Shown here: positions 60,625 through 60,897 of the stretch, piece by piece
Position numbering within the stretch: the first letter of the stretch is position 1
Layout of the letters: each line of letters begins with the position of its first letter
Assembly (NCBI GenBank): GCA_964636685.1
Contig: CAZWUK010000002.1
Span: 1-60,897, forward strand
Direction of reading: 5' to 3'
Source: CAZWUK01 sp964636685
GTDB taxonomy: Bacteria > Bacillota > Clostridia > Christensenellales > CAG-138
DNA: 60,897 bases
Translations under genes and position numbers: made by a program
Notes under the pieces: generated by a model
What the model saw: the letters and a program-made list of their open reading frames with translations, nothing else
Told to the model about the DNA's origin: nothing
The model's database searches: none

Positions 60625-60858
60625 TTAGGCCTTATGCCGACGCTTGGAGACTGCGGCGCTTGCCGTCAGCCCCGCTGCCGAAAGCAGGATCAGCCCAATC
60701 CACAGCAGTGGCGTACTGCCGTCGCCCGTGGTGGGAACAACCGCCTCCTCGATCACGCGCAGCGTAAAGACCTTGCTTGTCACGGCCGTGGTTCCCGCCG
60801 AGCCGCTCACGACGCAACGGTATTGATAACCGTCGTTGGCAATATGAACCTGTTGACC
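60625..60858 (-). pseudogene. C-terminal end of a sortase-anchored surface protein
   Basis: About 77 codons closing a surface protein: an Ig-like strand pair (NDGYQYRCVVSGSAGTTAVT, KVFTLRVIEEA), then a sorting signal VPTTGDGSTPLLW, a hydrophobic segment (IGLILLSAAGLTASAAVS) and a basic tail KRRHKA. In this frame a TGA stands at 60859-60861, and the DNA left of it to the window edge reads as a different frame (FGIYRIMRMKRDEVNR), so the gene seems truncated by another sequence. The motif is V-P-T-T-G instead of L-P-x-T-G. A start at GTG 60810 without RBS is possible but unlikely. Confidence 0.6.
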
Positions 60859-60897
60859 TCATCGCGCTTCATTCGCATGATACGGTAGATGCCGAAA

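Overview
The window looks like a chromosomal stretch of a fairly GC-rich Firmicute of class Clostridia. The reasons are a DarA-type cyclic-di-AMP receptor, a tetrahydrofolate riboswitch with an ECF folate transporter, a class B sortase, an NlpC/P60 and L,D-transpeptidase wall machinery, Thr/Pro/Glu-rich lipoprotein linkers and a recurring extended -10 promoter (TGnTATAAT/TATACT). Placement below class is inference; the linkers would suit Christensenellales-like lineages. No rRNA, tRNA or CRISPR array was seen.

Layout. 1-2.66 kb is an accessory edge: a cut-off membrane protein, a LuxR-type regulator with a 12-TM-like sensor part, an excisionase-type HTH protein, then non-coding DNA with five 20-bp repeats and nested inverted repeats. 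2.8-9 kb holds a CDP-alcohol phosphatidyltransferase, a lipoprotein, the hpt-purA-purB purine operon and a NahK-like sugar kinase. 9.1-18.2 kb is the centrepiece: a one-carbon operon for the methyl branch of the Wood-Ljungdahl pathway (Fhs, FchA, FolD, MetF), with a fused methyl-THF:corrinoid methyltransferase/corrinoid protein, its ATP-dependent reactivator, and a riboswitch-controlled FolT-FolC fusion. No CODH/acetyl-CoA synthase gene is in the window, so the final methyl acceptor is not visible.

18.3-26.7 kb (mostly minus strand) holds a MATE exporter, DarA, a degenerate GT2 protein, a polar amino-acid ABC importer, a membrane pseudokinase and an M3 peptidase lipoprotein. 26.9-32.8 kb is cell wall: ddl-murF, a membrane-anchored NlpC/P60 protein with peptidoglycan-binding repeats, and an L,D-transpeptidase. 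32.9-42.2 kb holds a zinc-ribbon/repeat membrane protein, a (Re)-citrate/isopropylmalate-synthase-like enzyme, a membrane-linked MerR regulator, a GlsB-like protein, a large phosphodiester-glycosidase protein, a B12-radical SAM protein and a Crp/Fnr gene broken by one in-frame TGA. 42.6-51.8 kb (minus) is a surface-polysaccharide operon: GT2, GT4-GT4 fusion, O-antigen-ligase-like protein, flippase, UDP-glucose dehydrogenase, UDP-sugar epimerase, CDP-alcohol phosphatidyltransferase.

52-60.9 kb starts with mgtE behind a leader containing a short peptide ORF and competing hairpins. It then has a GNAT enzyme with an apparently leaderless start, a sortase, an orphan KdpE-like regulator whose stop codon lies in a 160-bp MITE-like repeat, a uracil/xanthine permease, the wreck of a hybrid histidine kinase, a lipoprotein and the C-terminal end of a sortase-substrate surface protein.

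Most worth attention: the mgtE leader-peptide attenuator candidate, the FolT-FolC fusion under THF control, the 160-bp MITE pair, and several proteins that keep an enzyme fold but have lost its catalytic residues.
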